Source of the DNA: Nanobdellota archaeon
GTDB taxonomy: Archaea; Nanobdellota; Nanobdellia; Pacearchaeales; GW2011-AR1
Assembly: GCA_018901675.1 (NCBI GenBank)
Contig: JAHIEH010000091.1
Coordinates: forward strand, 1 to 18,406
DNA: 18,406 nucleotides
Direction: 5' to 3'
Shown here: piece by piece, positions 6,263-13,276 of the stretch
How the letters are laid out: each line of letters opens with the position of its first letter
Numbering within the stretch: position 1 is the stretch's first letter
Translations under genes and position numbers: made by a program
The notes under the pieces: model-generated
Database searches by the model: none
What the model saw: the letters and a program-made list of their open reading frames with translations, nothing else
Told to the model about the DNA's origin: nothing

Positions 6263-6715
6263 ATGATTTTTAATATAAATTTAATAAAAGAGGTAGGAGC
6301 TGAACGCCTATTATTCAATATTGTTTCAATGTACCCGCATTCTTTTGGAGGTATTATTTCTGTTGTTGATACTGGAAGCCCTAGAACTATTATTTCCGCT
6401 GGTGCTGTATTTAAATTAAAGATGCCTATCACTGGCGAAAAAGCATTGCCTATTTGTGGTTTTGGACGAGGGAGTATACCTTGTAGAAAAGTGGATAAGT
6501 TTAAATTCATAATAAAATCTTCTGAAGGAAAAATGAAGAGTATAGAAATGCCTGTCTATGTAGTAGATATCCCCGCACTTAATAATCTTAGTCAAGAGAT
6601 GAAACTTAGTGCTTATCAAATTGATACTATAATTGGATTGGATTTTTTAATATCTCAAAAAATGAAACTAGTAGTAGATTTTAACAATAATCTTTCTTAT
6701 TTTGAAGAAATCTAA
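6263..6715 (+). CDS. Retropepsin-like aspartic protease
   Basis: Retropepsin-like proteases are single-domain aspartic proteases that act as homodimers, each subunit giving one catalytic Asp. The 150 residues show the catalytic triplet D36-T37-G38 in SVVDTGSPRTIIS and the distal hydrophobic-hydrophobic-Gly element IIGLDFL (123-129), both in the right order and spacing for the clan AA fold. There is no signal peptide or membrane helix, so it is cytosolic. Residues ~60-105 form the flap and middle strands (GFGRGSIP, EMPVYVVDIPAL). The gene follows the DUF5678-like gene after one base and is presumably translated from the same message. The substrate is not evident. The nearest relatives expected are archaeal clan AA proteases rather than retroelement proteases, since no reverse transcriptase or integrase is nearby. 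Confidence 0.8.
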   Translation: MIFNINLIKEVGAERLLFNIVSMYPHSFGGIISVVDTGSPRTIISAGAVFKLKMPITGEKALPICGFGRGSIPCRKVDKFKFIIKSSEGKMKSIEMPVYVVDIPALNNLSQEMKLSAYQIDTIIGLDFLISQKMKLVVDFNNNLSYFEEI

Positions 6716-6799
6716 GTGTAAATCTGTAAGAGGGAATAAAGAGCTGAGAAAGAAGAAACGTTAGTTATTTTCAATAAATTCTACATCTTCTATGGTTAT

Positions 6800-6820
6800 G
6801 GAATATTAATTCCAATTTTT
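6800..6820 (+). terminator. Possible hairpin-plus-T terminator after the protease gene
   Basis: GGAAT (6800-6804) and ATTCC (6809-6813) form a weak 5-bp hairpin followed by TTTTT (6816-6820), about 85 nt after the stop codon. Confidence 0.3.
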
Positions 6821-6894
6821 GCCAAAATTATCTTTAAAATAATTTCTATCCCTTTTTCATCCCCCTTACCAACTGTTAACTTAACAATTTATCA

Positions 6895-7488
6895 TCATTC
6901 TATCTTCAGAATTTTAAACAAGAATTCGTCTGCTATTTTAGCTAAATTCCCCTCTTCACCTTGTATAAAAACACAATTTTCTTTTTGGATTATCTCGGGC
7001 TGATTTGTTTCTTTTATCATGATAAAATTGTCTTCGCATGTTTTAATCGGCAGCTCTTTGCTCCCGCATTTTTCCCCCTTCAAGCATGCACGCTGTATTC
7101 TCTGCGCGACTGCCCCCATATTTCTTGCTATTTCTGCTTCTGCTTCATAATTTTCCGAGGAAATATACAAAGGTTTTCCATAATACTCTTCTACCAATTT
7201 TAAATTAGAATCTATTTTTATTGTTTCATTTATTTGTTCAGGATTATAAAGAAAAGCAAAGTTTGTTTCTCCTATCTTTAAAAGCCAAAACTCATTTTGC
7301 TCTACAAATTCAAAACCGTTATACACCACTTTCGTAGTGCTTGAGCCGTCATTTGATTCAGAACCATTAAAAGAATATCCTAAAACACTGAAAAACATAA
7401 TAAAAATCAAAACTCCTCCTGCAAGTAACTGATTTCTTGTTCTTTTCCTGCCTTCATTTTCTTTGGAAATTATTTTTCTCATGTCCAT
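6895..7488 (-). CDS. Single-pass membrane protein, paralogue of the 246-residue protein
   Basis: The 197-residue protein has a short basic N terminus (RKIISKENEGRKRTRN), one membrane helix (~residues 22-41) and an outer domain rich in acidic residues with several cysteines (CLKGEKC, KTCEDN, ENCVF). The architecture (basic tail, single helix, Y-x-G-x-x-F start of the outer domain, Cys-led C-terminal helix ending FLFKILKI) matches that of the gene at 5138-5878. This suggests duplication and divergence, or membership of one lineage-specific family. The two paralogues flank the DUF5678-like/retropepsin pair on the opposite strand. The first Met fits a TATA box 23 nt upstream; a second in-frame Met follows two codons later. 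Function is unknown; the outer Cys-stabilised domain suggests a surface or secretion-related role. Confidence 0.75.
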   Translation of the reverse strand: MDMRKIISKENEGRKRTRNQLLAGGVLIFIMFFSVLGYSFNGSESNDGSSTTKVVYNGFEFVEQNEFWLLKIGETNFAFLYNPEQINETIKIDSNLKLVEEYYGKPLYISSENYEAEAEIARNMGAVAQRIQRACLKGEKCGSKELPIKTCEDNFIMIKETNQPEIIQKENCVFIQGEEGNLAKIADEFLFKILKIE

Positions 7489-7506
7489 AAATTGAAAACT
7501 ACCTTC

Positions 7507-7515
7507 TTTATAAAT
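7507..7515 (-). promoter_or_regulatory. TATA box of the 197-residue membrane protein gene
   Basis: The minus strand reads ATTTATAAA, centred 23 nt upstream of ATG 7488. No Shine-Dalgarno sequence is present, so the message is probably leaderless. Confidence 0.6.
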
Positions 7516-7528
7516 TTTTCAATTTTGG

Positions 7529-7575
7529 ATCATCCTAAAAACCCGGCGAACAAACGAGAGGGTTTTTTTGATGAT
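7529..7575. repeat. Long inverted repeat in the gap between two leftward genes
   Basis: The inner arms are AAAAACCC (7537-7544) and GGGTTTTT (7560-7567). The outer arms are ATCATC (7529-7534) and GATGAT (7570-7575), separated by a 2x2 internal loop, giving 14 pairs in all. The plus strand continues the T run to seven. It lies just upstream of the promoter for the 197-residue protein gene and could be a terminator, an operator or a structural insulator. Confidence 0.6.
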
Positions 7576-7856
7576 ATAATCTCCTATTTTTAACTATAAA
7601 AAGTTATCTTCCTGCAGATACTGCCAAGTCGTCAAGGCATGATTCAATCTTAGAAGTTTCTGAATTGCTGCTCACATTCGTTCGCAGGTTCAATTAATAA
7701 ATGTAGTAAATTCACGACGAGTAAGTGCTAGGAGTGCAAATTCTGCATATAAATTAAGAACGAATTTTAAATATGTTATCTCTAAAATTGCATAATTACT
7801 ATTAACAATTAAAAAAAAGAAAAAGAAAAAAATAAAAAATAAATCTTCTGTGAAAT
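7576..7856. other. Gene-free stretch downstream of the S-layer gene
   Basis: With the preceding hairpin and promoter, about 370 bases between 7489 and 7856 have no supportable gene. Short frames on the minus strand look briefly coding but are broken by stops within 25 codons. A segment near 7622-7695 contains tRNA-like pieces that do not fold into a full tRNA. The right end is the T-rich terminator of the S-layer gene. Decayed sequence is possible but not shown. Confidence 0.5.
7811..7842 (-). terminator. T-rich terminator of the S-layer gene
   Basis: On the minus strand this is a run of T tracts (up to eight or nine) broken only by single C or A bases, beginning about 15 nt after the S-layer stop codon. 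This is the strongest T-tract signal in the window and fits efficient termination of a highly transcribed archaeal gene. Confidence 0.75.
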
Positions 7857-10373
7857 TTACGCTACTTGGAGTTCTGCTGTTGTAGCAGATGTTCCTTTGT
7901 AGATCTTTCCAGCAGCAGTATCAACTTTTTGTGTTGTCAAGAACTTCTGAGCGTTCTGTGTGTCCACAAGGTCATATCCTGCGACTACTAATGCAATTTT
8001 ATCAGTTGCATAAGCGTCTTTTACACTCTTTATCAAGAATTGCCCTGTTCCAATGCCTGTTTTCTCAGTAAATGTAGCTCCACAATAAGCTCCTCCTAAT
8101 ACTGTAGCAGCAGCTGAATTTATACAGCTTCCACCAATAATAATTAGGTTTTTGTCTTTTACTGAGCTAACTTCACTGTCTTTTACCACAATATCTCCGA
8201 GTCTCATAACACCAGTTGTTGTTGTAGCAGCAGCTGTTCCAGCTGTTGGTATAACTGCATCAGCATCAGCAATATAAATGCTTCCATAGCTCTCTCCGCC
8301 ATGGTAAACAATATCTGCGCTATACTGACTTCCTGAAAGTTGGTTGAATGTTACTTGTGTAGCTAAATCAGATAATACCCAGTCAGTGTATTTCTCACTG
8401 CTGTCTTCAGTTTGTAAGTCTGGGTTGTTTATCGCTTTGCTATCACTAGCCCAAAGTGCATAAATATTCTTTACCTCAGCCTTACCACTTGCCCAATCAA
8501 GCACCATAGTTACATTCTTTCCTATTCCAAGATTACCGGTTCTATCCTCTTCACGCATTTGTAAAGCCCAAGATGTAGCATTGTTACCATTAATCACATT
8601 TACACCAACATCACCGAAGCCAGTTACATTAATGTAACTTGGGTTTATTAAACCTCCAGCATCAGTAATGCTATCATTTCCATAAACTGGAAGATAGAAC
8701 ACTGCTCCTTCTTTGCTGTAAACTCTATTGAAAGACCCCCCTGCATTAATTGTAAGCAGTACTGAATCATCAGCATCCCATGCATTAGTTGTAGACAAGA
8801 TGGTATTTCCGATTTTACAATCATCACCACTCTTAACCTTACAAGCCTGCGTTCCTGTTACTTGGTTATTAATAGTTGTATAATTAACACCTGAAGAAGC
8901 TGTTACTGTTGCCACAGATAATAGATATGACTCTGCATCTGTACTAGAGTTCCATGATGCAACAAAATACTCATCATATCCTGATGCTCCGCTACTTGTA
9001 TTAACTAATATCGTAGGCGTTGCAGCAGACATATTAGCCCAGTTTGGAGTTACTAAGTGTTTGGTAGAATCACTACCAATGTAGGTGAATGCAGTAGTGT
9101 TTCCATAAAGTATTGGAATTGTTGCAATCCCGTCTTTTATTGGGATAACCAATTCCATTCTTTGAGAACCACTATTTGCTACTTTTATCTCTTCACTTGC
9201 CGGAGTTGTAAATCCTCCTGAAGACAACTTTATCCTTCCTAATCCAGGAACAGTTACTTCATTATTGTCTGTTACAAAGTATTCTTCTTTAGCCTGCCAT
9301 CTCATAACAATATTACCTAATTGTTCTTGGCTACTACTTGCAGTTTGTGTTATATAGGTTGTTACTCCATCTGTCTCAACATCATTTATCTTTAATGCCT
9401 GTGCATTTTCTATTGTCAATTTTTCAGCACCTAAGCTGAAATCAACACTATCTGTTGTCCCTGCTTTTGCACGATAGTTAAGTCCTCTAACACCTATTTG
9501 TGTGCCATCAGATACTTTCCAGGTTTCTCCTACTTTCATGTTTGTCTTGCACTCTTCAACACCAGAATCAATAGTTACACATATTGTTGACTTAGTTCCA
9601 TCATTAAATGATGACCTTACAGCATAAGTTTTACCATTAAGGGCTACTGGGACTGTATTTCCTTCATCTACAGTTCCTACATAAGCACCACCCATAAGCT
9701 CTAATTTTGTGTTACCAGTAATACTTTTATTATAAGCATTAAGGATAGTATACTCTTTCCCAAGAATGTTTATTGTGCTGGCTTCAAAGTCTTCAAGTCT
9801 TCCTGCACTGCTTACATCTGATTTTGGCTGTGTTTTCCAGATAATTGAGTAGTTCAATACAAAGTCTTGCCTGTTTACGTGAATACCTACATGTGGCTTT
9901 TCATCGTCATAATCTTTATCTGCAAAGGATGTGAAAGTTAACCCACTATTCCAATGCCTTACCTCTTGGCTATAACCATAGTCTTGGCTATCTCCACTTG
10001 AGTAAGTCCCTTCTGCAAGAAGAGTTGGAAGCTCTATTTCATCCAATGCGCTTGATTTAACGCCATTAAGTGTATCATTTATATTCAACCTTGTTGATGC
10101 AAGTTCAAACAGATAACAATCCCCGCCAGAGCAGACAGTTGAAACTGTGCTAGACTCTCCCATTCGTGATTGCAAATCTAATGCTGTATTCCAAGAAGCT
10201 GTTTGATCTGTTGCAGATACTCCAGGTCCTGTTCCATAAACAATTGCTACATTTGCAGTTCCTCCAACTATAAAAGGTGAAGGGTAATCTGCAGCAGCAG
10301 CAAGTCCAAGACTAGAACCTACCATTATTGCGCTACTTAATATTGCCGTGATCTTTTTAAAATTAAACCTCAT
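7857..10373 (-). CDS. Archaeal S-layer protein
   Basis: This is the main surface-layer protein, exported and assembled on the cell exterior. The 838 residues start with a signal peptide (MRFNFKKITAILSSA... ending AAAA at ~27). After it comes the N-terminal S-layer motif DYPSPFIVGG with NVAIVYGTG. The C-terminal domain has NLIIIGGSCINSAA, TGIGTGQFLIKS and IALVVAGYDLVDTQNA, as in archaeal S-layer proteins that keep an N and a C domain around a variable middle. The middle is rich in Ser, Thr, Asn and Gly, with many N-x-S/T sites for possible glycosylation. The frame can open 16 codons earlier, but those codons encode the Shine-Dalgarno AAAGGAGG, which sits nine bases before this ATG, so the shorter start is chosen. 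There is no C-terminal membrane helix, so anchoring must be by lattice contacts or partners. A long structured leader and strong terminator fit high expression. Confidence 0.88.
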   Translation of the reverse strand: MRFNFKKITAILSSAIMVGSSLGLAAAADYPSPFIVGGTANVAIVYGTGPGVSATDQTASWNTALDLQSRMGESSTVSTVCSGGDCYLFELASTRLNINDTLNGVKSSALDEIELPTLLAEGTYSSGDSQDYGYSQEVRHWNSGLTFTSFADKDYDDEKPHVGIHVNRQDFVLNYSIIWKTQPKSDVSSAGRLEDFEASTINILGKEYTILNAYNKSITGNTKLELMGGAYVGTVDEGNTVPVALNGKTYAVRSSFNDGTKSTICVTIDSGVEECKTNMKVGETWKVSDGTQIGVRGLNYRAKAGTTDSVDFSLGAEKLTIENAQALKINDVETDGVTTYITQTASSSQEQLGNIVMRWQAKEEYFVTDNNEVTVPGLGRIKLSSGGFTTPASEEIKVANSGSQRMELVIPIKDGIATIPILYGNTTAFTYIGSDSTKHLVTPNWANMSAATPTILVNTSSGASGYDEYFVASWNSSTDAESYLLSVATVTASSGVNYTTINNQVTGTQACKVKSGDDCKIGNTILSTTNAWDADDSVLLTINAGGSFNRVYSKEGAVFYLPVYGNDSITDAGGLINPSYINVTGFGDVGVNVINGNNATSWALQMREEDRTGNLGIGKNVTMVLDWASGKAEVKNIYALWASDSKAINNPDLQTEDSSEKYTDWVLSDLATQVTFNQLSGSQYSADIVYHGGESYGSIYIADADAVIPTAGTAAATTTTGVMRLGDIVVKDSEVSSVKDKNLIIIGGSCINSAAATVLGGAYCGATFTEKTGIGTGQFLIKSVKDAYATDKIALVVAGYDLVDTQNAQKFLTTQKVDTAAGKIYKGTSATTAELQVA

Positions 10374-10382
10374 TTTTTTAAA

Positions 10383-10390
10383 CCTCCTTT
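10383..10390 (-). promoter_or_regulatory. Strong Shine-Dalgarno sequence of the S-layer gene
   Basis: AAAGGAGG on the minus strand lies nine bases before ATG 10373. It is the best ribosome binding site in the window and decides the S-layer start. Confidence 0.85.
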
Positions 10391-10405
10391 CAGCTTTATA
10401 AGCAT

Positions 10406-10567
10406 GTTGTCTTATAGACAACTCATCTGGCTATCTTAACCATGACTCATAAGAAGAGTCATAATTTGAGATAACGTATTTTAATTCTCTATTAAAATAC
10501 TTTGGCGCCAGTAATATACCTTATTCATTTTTCTTTAAAAAGCTTCTCCTCCTTCTTGCTTAAGGAG
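10406..10567 (-). promoter_or_regulatory. Hairpin-rich 5' leader of the S-layer mRNA
   Basis: Perfect inverted repeats lie in series: 10549-10554/10562-10567 (6 bp, 7-nt loop), the palindrome TGGCGCCA at 10503-10510, 10476-10485/10491-10500 (10 bp, 5-nt loop), 10442-10448/10456-10462 (7 bp, 7-nt loop) and 10406-10411/10417-10422 (6 bp, 5-nt loop). All fall between the predicted transcription start near 10575 and the Shine-Dalgarno sequence. The first hairpin carries CTCCTT in the mRNA sense, complementary to the AAGGAG part of the ribosome binding site. They may stabilise the mRNA or control its translation (inference). Confidence 0.6.
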
Positions 10568-10596
10568 CTTACCAACCCCCTGTTTTTCAAGGTTTT

Positions 10597-10606
10597 ATTT
10601 ATAAAT
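10597..10606 (-). promoter_or_regulatory. TATA box of the S-layer gene
   Basis: ATTTATAAAT is a perfect 10-bp palindrome. It predicts transcription starting near 10575 and a leader of about 200 nt, unusually long for this window. Because it is symmetric, weak rightward transcription is also possible. Confidence 0.5.
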
Positions 10607-10718
10607 CTTATGCTGTAACTATATCATAGATACGTATTAATCCTATATCTAATGAAAATGTTTATTAATGGTGAAAAACTCTATTTTATATATATCCCAA
10701 TTAAATATGTATGTTTAA

Positions 10719-10741
10719 GATATATATTGCACTTATATATC
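10719..10741 (+). promoter_or_regulatory. Inverted repeat overlapping the winged-helix gene promoter (candidate operator)
   Basis: GATATATA (10719-10726) and TATATATC (10734-10741) are perfect 8-bp arms around 7 bases. The right arm is itself the best-placed TATA box for ATG 10772. A dimeric repressor binding here would block the promoter, so autoregulation by the adjacent winged-helix protein is a natural hypothesis. Confidence 0.5.
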
Positions 10742-10771
10742 ACAAGATAACCCATATATAAAAAATATAAA

Positions 10772-11137
10772 ATGGCAAAGATTAAAGTAAGGGAAATAAC
10801 TATAACCGAGTCAAAAGGGGCTTTTTCTATATTCAATATTCCCCCATTTTCCAAAACCCCTGTTTCTAAGGAATATGATTTCTCTGGGATTGCAGTATTA
10901 AGACAGCTTCTAAGCAATGAAAAAGCACGTATTTTGAATGTAATAAAAACAGAGAATCCTAAGTCTATTTATGCCCTTGCCAAGACACTTGGCAGGACTT
11001 TTAAGTCTGTAAATGATGATATAAGGCTCTTAGAAAGATTTGGCTTTATCAACCTTATAGAAGAAAAAACAAAAAACAGGAAAAGATTTAAGCCAGAGAT
11101 AGCAGTAGATACCATGACTATCCACTTTAAGATTTAA
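10772..11137 (+). CDS. Winged helix-turn-helix DNA-binding protein (COG4190/HVO_A0114-like)
   Basis: The 121-residue cytosolic protein probably acts as a transcription regulator. Residues ~50-92 form a winged helix-turn-helix: a first helix (NEKARILNVIKTENPKS), then IYALAKTLGRTFKSVNDDIRLLERFGF with the recognition helix at ~76-89. The wing and C-terminal strand are KRFKPEIAV-DTMTIHFKI. The order leading helix, SIxxLAxxLGRxxKxVxxDIxxLExxG, basic wing and a hydrophobic strand end is that of the archaeal HVO_A0114/COG4190 family. Residues 1-45 are a divergent N-terminal extension with beta character. It diverges from the S-layer gene and has an inverted repeat over its own promoter, which makes it a candidate regulator of itself and perhaps of the S-layer gene. 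Its stop codon is only 10 bases from that of the convergent pilin-like operon. Confidence 0.78.
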   Translation: MAKIKVREITITESKGAFSIFNIPPFSKTPVSKEYDFSGIAVLRQLLSNEKARILNVIKTENPKSIYALAKTLGRTFKSVNDDIRLLERFGFINLIEEKTKNRKRFKPEIAVDTMTIHFKI

Positions 11138-11147
11138 TCTCTTTTGT

Positions 11148-11642
11148 TTAACTATATACCTTTAATCCTACATACAAATCAGAAAGATTCTGGGTGGCTG
11201 CCTGATAGATGTTTGTTATATTACCTTCTTTAACATTCAAGATCTCTTTGCTTTCTGAATAAACAATTATCTCATAACCTACTATAGAACTTCCTTCTTT
11301 AACCTCCCAGCTTTCTTTTACTATCTCTTTTAGGTTAGATTCTAAGACATCACATGACTTTCTGTTGTCCAAACAATCATCTTCCCTTTCACAGCTAGGG
11401 ATAATCTCTTTAATTGAAAGAAATCCATGCTCATTCCTGCAGTCAGTAGTGTAAGGCAAAAAAGCCTGAATAAAACTCTCGACTTTATAGCTTTCAACTG
11501 TTTTTCCTTTATCTTTGTTTCTTATGGCAAAACTTACAAATATGAGCATAATTACTGCAACTATAATTATAATTAAGGCAAATCCCACGATTTCTTCCTG
11601 CCCTTTTTTATGATTTTTGTTTGTTTTCTCCATTTTAACCAT
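11148..11642 (-). CDS. Type IV pilin-like protein (third gene of coupled set)
   Basis: The 164-residue protein carries a clear archaeal class III signal peptide: a basic stretch ending KKG, then QEEIVGFALIIIIVAVIMLIF. Prepilin peptidase would cut after the Gly, leaving QEE at the head of a hydrophobic assembly helix. The rest is an outer domain of about 115 residues with four cysteines (TDC, SCERED, DDCLDNRKSC), probably two disulfides. Such QEE-type pilins recur in DPANN genomes (remembered). The frame could open earlier at 11687, but the ATG at 11642 overlaps the upstream stop (TAATG) and is preferred; an ATG three codons later is also possible. Last gene of a coupled trio. Whether it forms a filament or a membrane-bound pseudopilin is unknown. 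Confidence 0.7.
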   Translation of the reverse strand: MVKMEKTNKNHKKGQEEIVGFALIIIIVAVIMLIFVSFAIRNKDKGKTVESYKVESFIQAFLPYTTDCRNEHGFLSIKEIIPSCEREDDCLDNRKSCDVLESNLKEIVKESWEVKEGSSIVGYEIIVYSESKEILNVKEGNITNIYQAATQNLSDLYVGLKVYS

Positions 11643-12178
11643 TAACTCCTGCTTGCATATCCTATTATAAGCTTGGCAATCTCGCATTTATCATAGCCCA
11701 CCCCTTCAAAACTATCTTTTTTGCATAGACTGACAAATGTTGAATAATCTCCAATCCGATTTAAACTTGGGTTTTTGTATACCTCTATTACATTGCAATC
11801 ATGATAATTGTTCATAGTGCATTTTTTATCGCCCCCAAGTTTAGGATAGATTTTCCTAAGCTCTATGTCTGCAACCTGCCAAAAACCTTTGTATTTTTCT
11901 ATACCTTCCTTTAACATCATTATTTTATCACTATCTACACAGCTTGTCATGCCTGGGCCAAAAGAGTCTCCGCAGGAGAATTCAGGAGAATCTGCCACTC
12001 TTGTAGCAATCATCATCGCATTTTTTTCTTCAATATTTGTGGCCTGGTTTTTTAATTCATTCACTTTAAAACTAATAAAAAACAAACCAACCAGAGCAAA
12101 GAATATAGTAATCGCTATTAGCATAAATGCCATTTGCTGTATCTTTAACTGCGCTTTTCTAAATTTACTCACCCCCAT
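11642..12178 (-). CDS. Pilin-like membrane protein (second gene of coupled set)
   Basis: The 178-residue protein has a basic N terminus (MGVSKFRKAQLK) followed by one long hydrophobic helix (QQMAFMLIAITIFFALVGLFF, ~residues 14-36), the usual layout of a pilin assembly helix. The expected Gly before the cleavage point is not present (KAQLKIQQ), so processing is doubtful and it may stay a membrane-anchored pseudopilin. The outer domain has seven cysteines, some paired closely (SCGDSF, TSCVD, KKCTMNNYHDC, SLCKK, YDKCE). A longer frame starts at 12232 inside the upstream gene. The ATG at 12178 is chosen because it lies one base after the upstream stop. No family name is recognised with certainty; assignment rests on N-terminal layout and on its neighbours. 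Confidence 0.6.
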   Translation of the reverse strand: MGVSKFRKAQLKIQQMAFMLIAITIFFALVGLFFISFKVNELKNQATNIEEKNAMMIATRVADSPEFSCGDSFGPGMTSCVDSDKIMMLKEGIEKYKGFWQVADIELRKIYPKLGGDKKCTMNNYHDCNVIEVYKNPSLNRIGDYSTFVSLCKKDSFEGVGYDKCEIAKLIIGYASRS

Positions 12179-12179
12179 G

Positions 12180-13121
12180 TTAAAATAGCCTGCATTCAGC
12201 ATCCTCATTTTTATATTGAATATTCTCAACAACAGGAGTTAACTGGCTTATTTCATCTGATTTTTCAAGGTTTTTTGCCATGCTGTTTAAAATTATCAAC
12301 TCCGCGTCTAAATTAGAATTGCAACCTCTTTGGCTTACAAAATTCGCTTTTTCTATGTATAACAATGTAAGCTGCTCTGTCTTTTTCATAAGCCTTTTTA
12401 ATTGGCATTCATAAGTGTTTTTGTCTGAAAAAATAGCCCCATACATTAAAGAATCTCCTGCAAAATAGAGGATTTCATTGTCTTTTTCTACATATCCCTC
12501 GCCGTCATTATACATCACTTTTATTTCACATTCAATATCCGAAGTTATTACACTTCCAAAACAGACATTAATGCTGTTTTCAGGGCAATTTTCTTCTATT
12601 TTGATGTTTTCCTGGCTCATTGGTTCAAGTTCACTTTCAATTTCTTCAGGAACATTATAAAAGCAATAGTTTTTGGATGTTAAATACACGACATTAGCTA
12701 CTTTAAAAGGTAAACCAAAAGGCTTTGCAAAAAGATAAAATTTTTTCCCTTCTGTATATTTGTCTGAAAATATATACTGGTTTGGAAACTCAAGGTTTAA
12801 TCCGGGTGCTGTCCATTTTCTAAAGCTCTTTTCTGAGACACTCAACCCTTGCATGCCAAAAATCCCTTTTTGTGAATTGCAGTTATTATAAATCCGGGTT
12901 TCCAATGGCAAAGCAAAAGAACTCGCAACCCCTATTTCAGCCCCTGTTTCTAATGGGTTTAACAAGATGCTGATTTCTTTTGCAGTTCCAGTATTAACTT
13001 CTCCCTGCCCAGAATTCATAAAACTTATTGCAGCATAAATTGCAATAAACAAAATAATCGCTCCAACAATTATTGCAAAAAGCCATGCAAAAGACATCTC
13101 AATCCCTCTTTTATCAATCAT
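12180..13121 (-). CDS. Pilin-like surface protein, 313 residues (first gene of coupled set)
   Basis: The N terminus MIDKRG followed by IEMSFAWLFAIIVGAIILFIAIYAA fits a class III signal peptide: basic residues, Gly at the cut site, an acidic residue soon after, then a hydrophobic helix. The remaining ~275 residues are an outer domain with about nine cysteines and a C-terminal helical part (~235-295). The domain is larger than a standard major pilin, so a minor pilin, tip protein or pseudopilin is more likely. Downstream genes start one base after its stop and then overlap, so the three are one operon. A weak TATA-like ATATAA lies near 13199-13204, giving a leader of about 55 nt. Function is unknown beyond the likely pilus/secretion association. 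Confidence 0.65.
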   Translation of the reverse strand: MIDKRGIEMSFAWLFAIIVGAIILFIAIYAAISFMNSGQGEVNTGTAKEISILLNPLETGAEIGVASSFALPLETRIYNNCNSQKGIFGMQGLSVSEKSFRKWTAPGLNLEFPNQYIFSDKYTEGKKFYLFAKPFGLPFKVANVVYLTSKNYCFYNVPEEIESELEPMSQENIKIEENCPENSINVCFGSVITSDIECEIKVMYNDGEGYVEKDNEILYFAGDSLMYGAIFSDKNTYECQLKRLMKKTEQLTLLYIEKANFVSQRGCNSNLDAELIILNSMAKNLEKSDEISQLTPVVENIQYKNEDAECRLF

Positions 13122-13276
13122 TTTAAGATATTTTGTTTTTAACTATTAATTTAGTAAAATTTGATATGCCGGCTTCATTTATTATCTCAACCCTAAACTT
13201 ATATGAATGTTATAACCTATCATTAGCCTGACATTTTTTCCATACTATTAATCAATCTCCTTCAATCTTTCTAAAA

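Larger units (their letters stand above)
10374..10771. other. Divergent regulatory region between S-layer and winged-helix genes
   Basis: This ~400-base gap has no gene. Its left half is the S-layer leader, with several hairpins and a Shine-Dalgarno sequence. Near 10600 is the S-layer TATA box. The right ~130 bases are extremely AT-rich, with many TATA-like runs and an inverted repeat over the promoter of the winged-helix gene. Confidence 0.7.

Noticed and set aside
6263..6715. The retropepsin-like gene as part of a retroelement.
   Set aside because: There is no reverse transcriptase, integrase or long terminal repeat nearby. The pairing with a small archaeal protein points to a cellular clan AA protease.
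7611..7700. A tRNA-Leu-like sequence: a D-arm-like TGCC/GGCA pair (7622-7639), CTTAGAA (7649-7655) resembling a TAG anticodon loop, and GGTTCAATT (7687-7695).
   Set aside because: The anticodon stem has mismatches, the T stem GCAGG is followed by AATAA rather than a complement, and there is no acceptor pairing. A decayed tRNA is possible but not supported.
7600..7780. Short minus-strand frames that look briefly protein-like.
   Set aside because: Each is closed by a stop within about 25 codons, in shifting frames, without a start or promoter. Too little to call a gene or pseudogene.
10374..10421. An upstream start for the S-layer protein that would add 16 residues.
   Set aside because: Those codons contain the Shine-Dalgarno sequence for the internal ATG, and the added residues precede a normal signal peptide.
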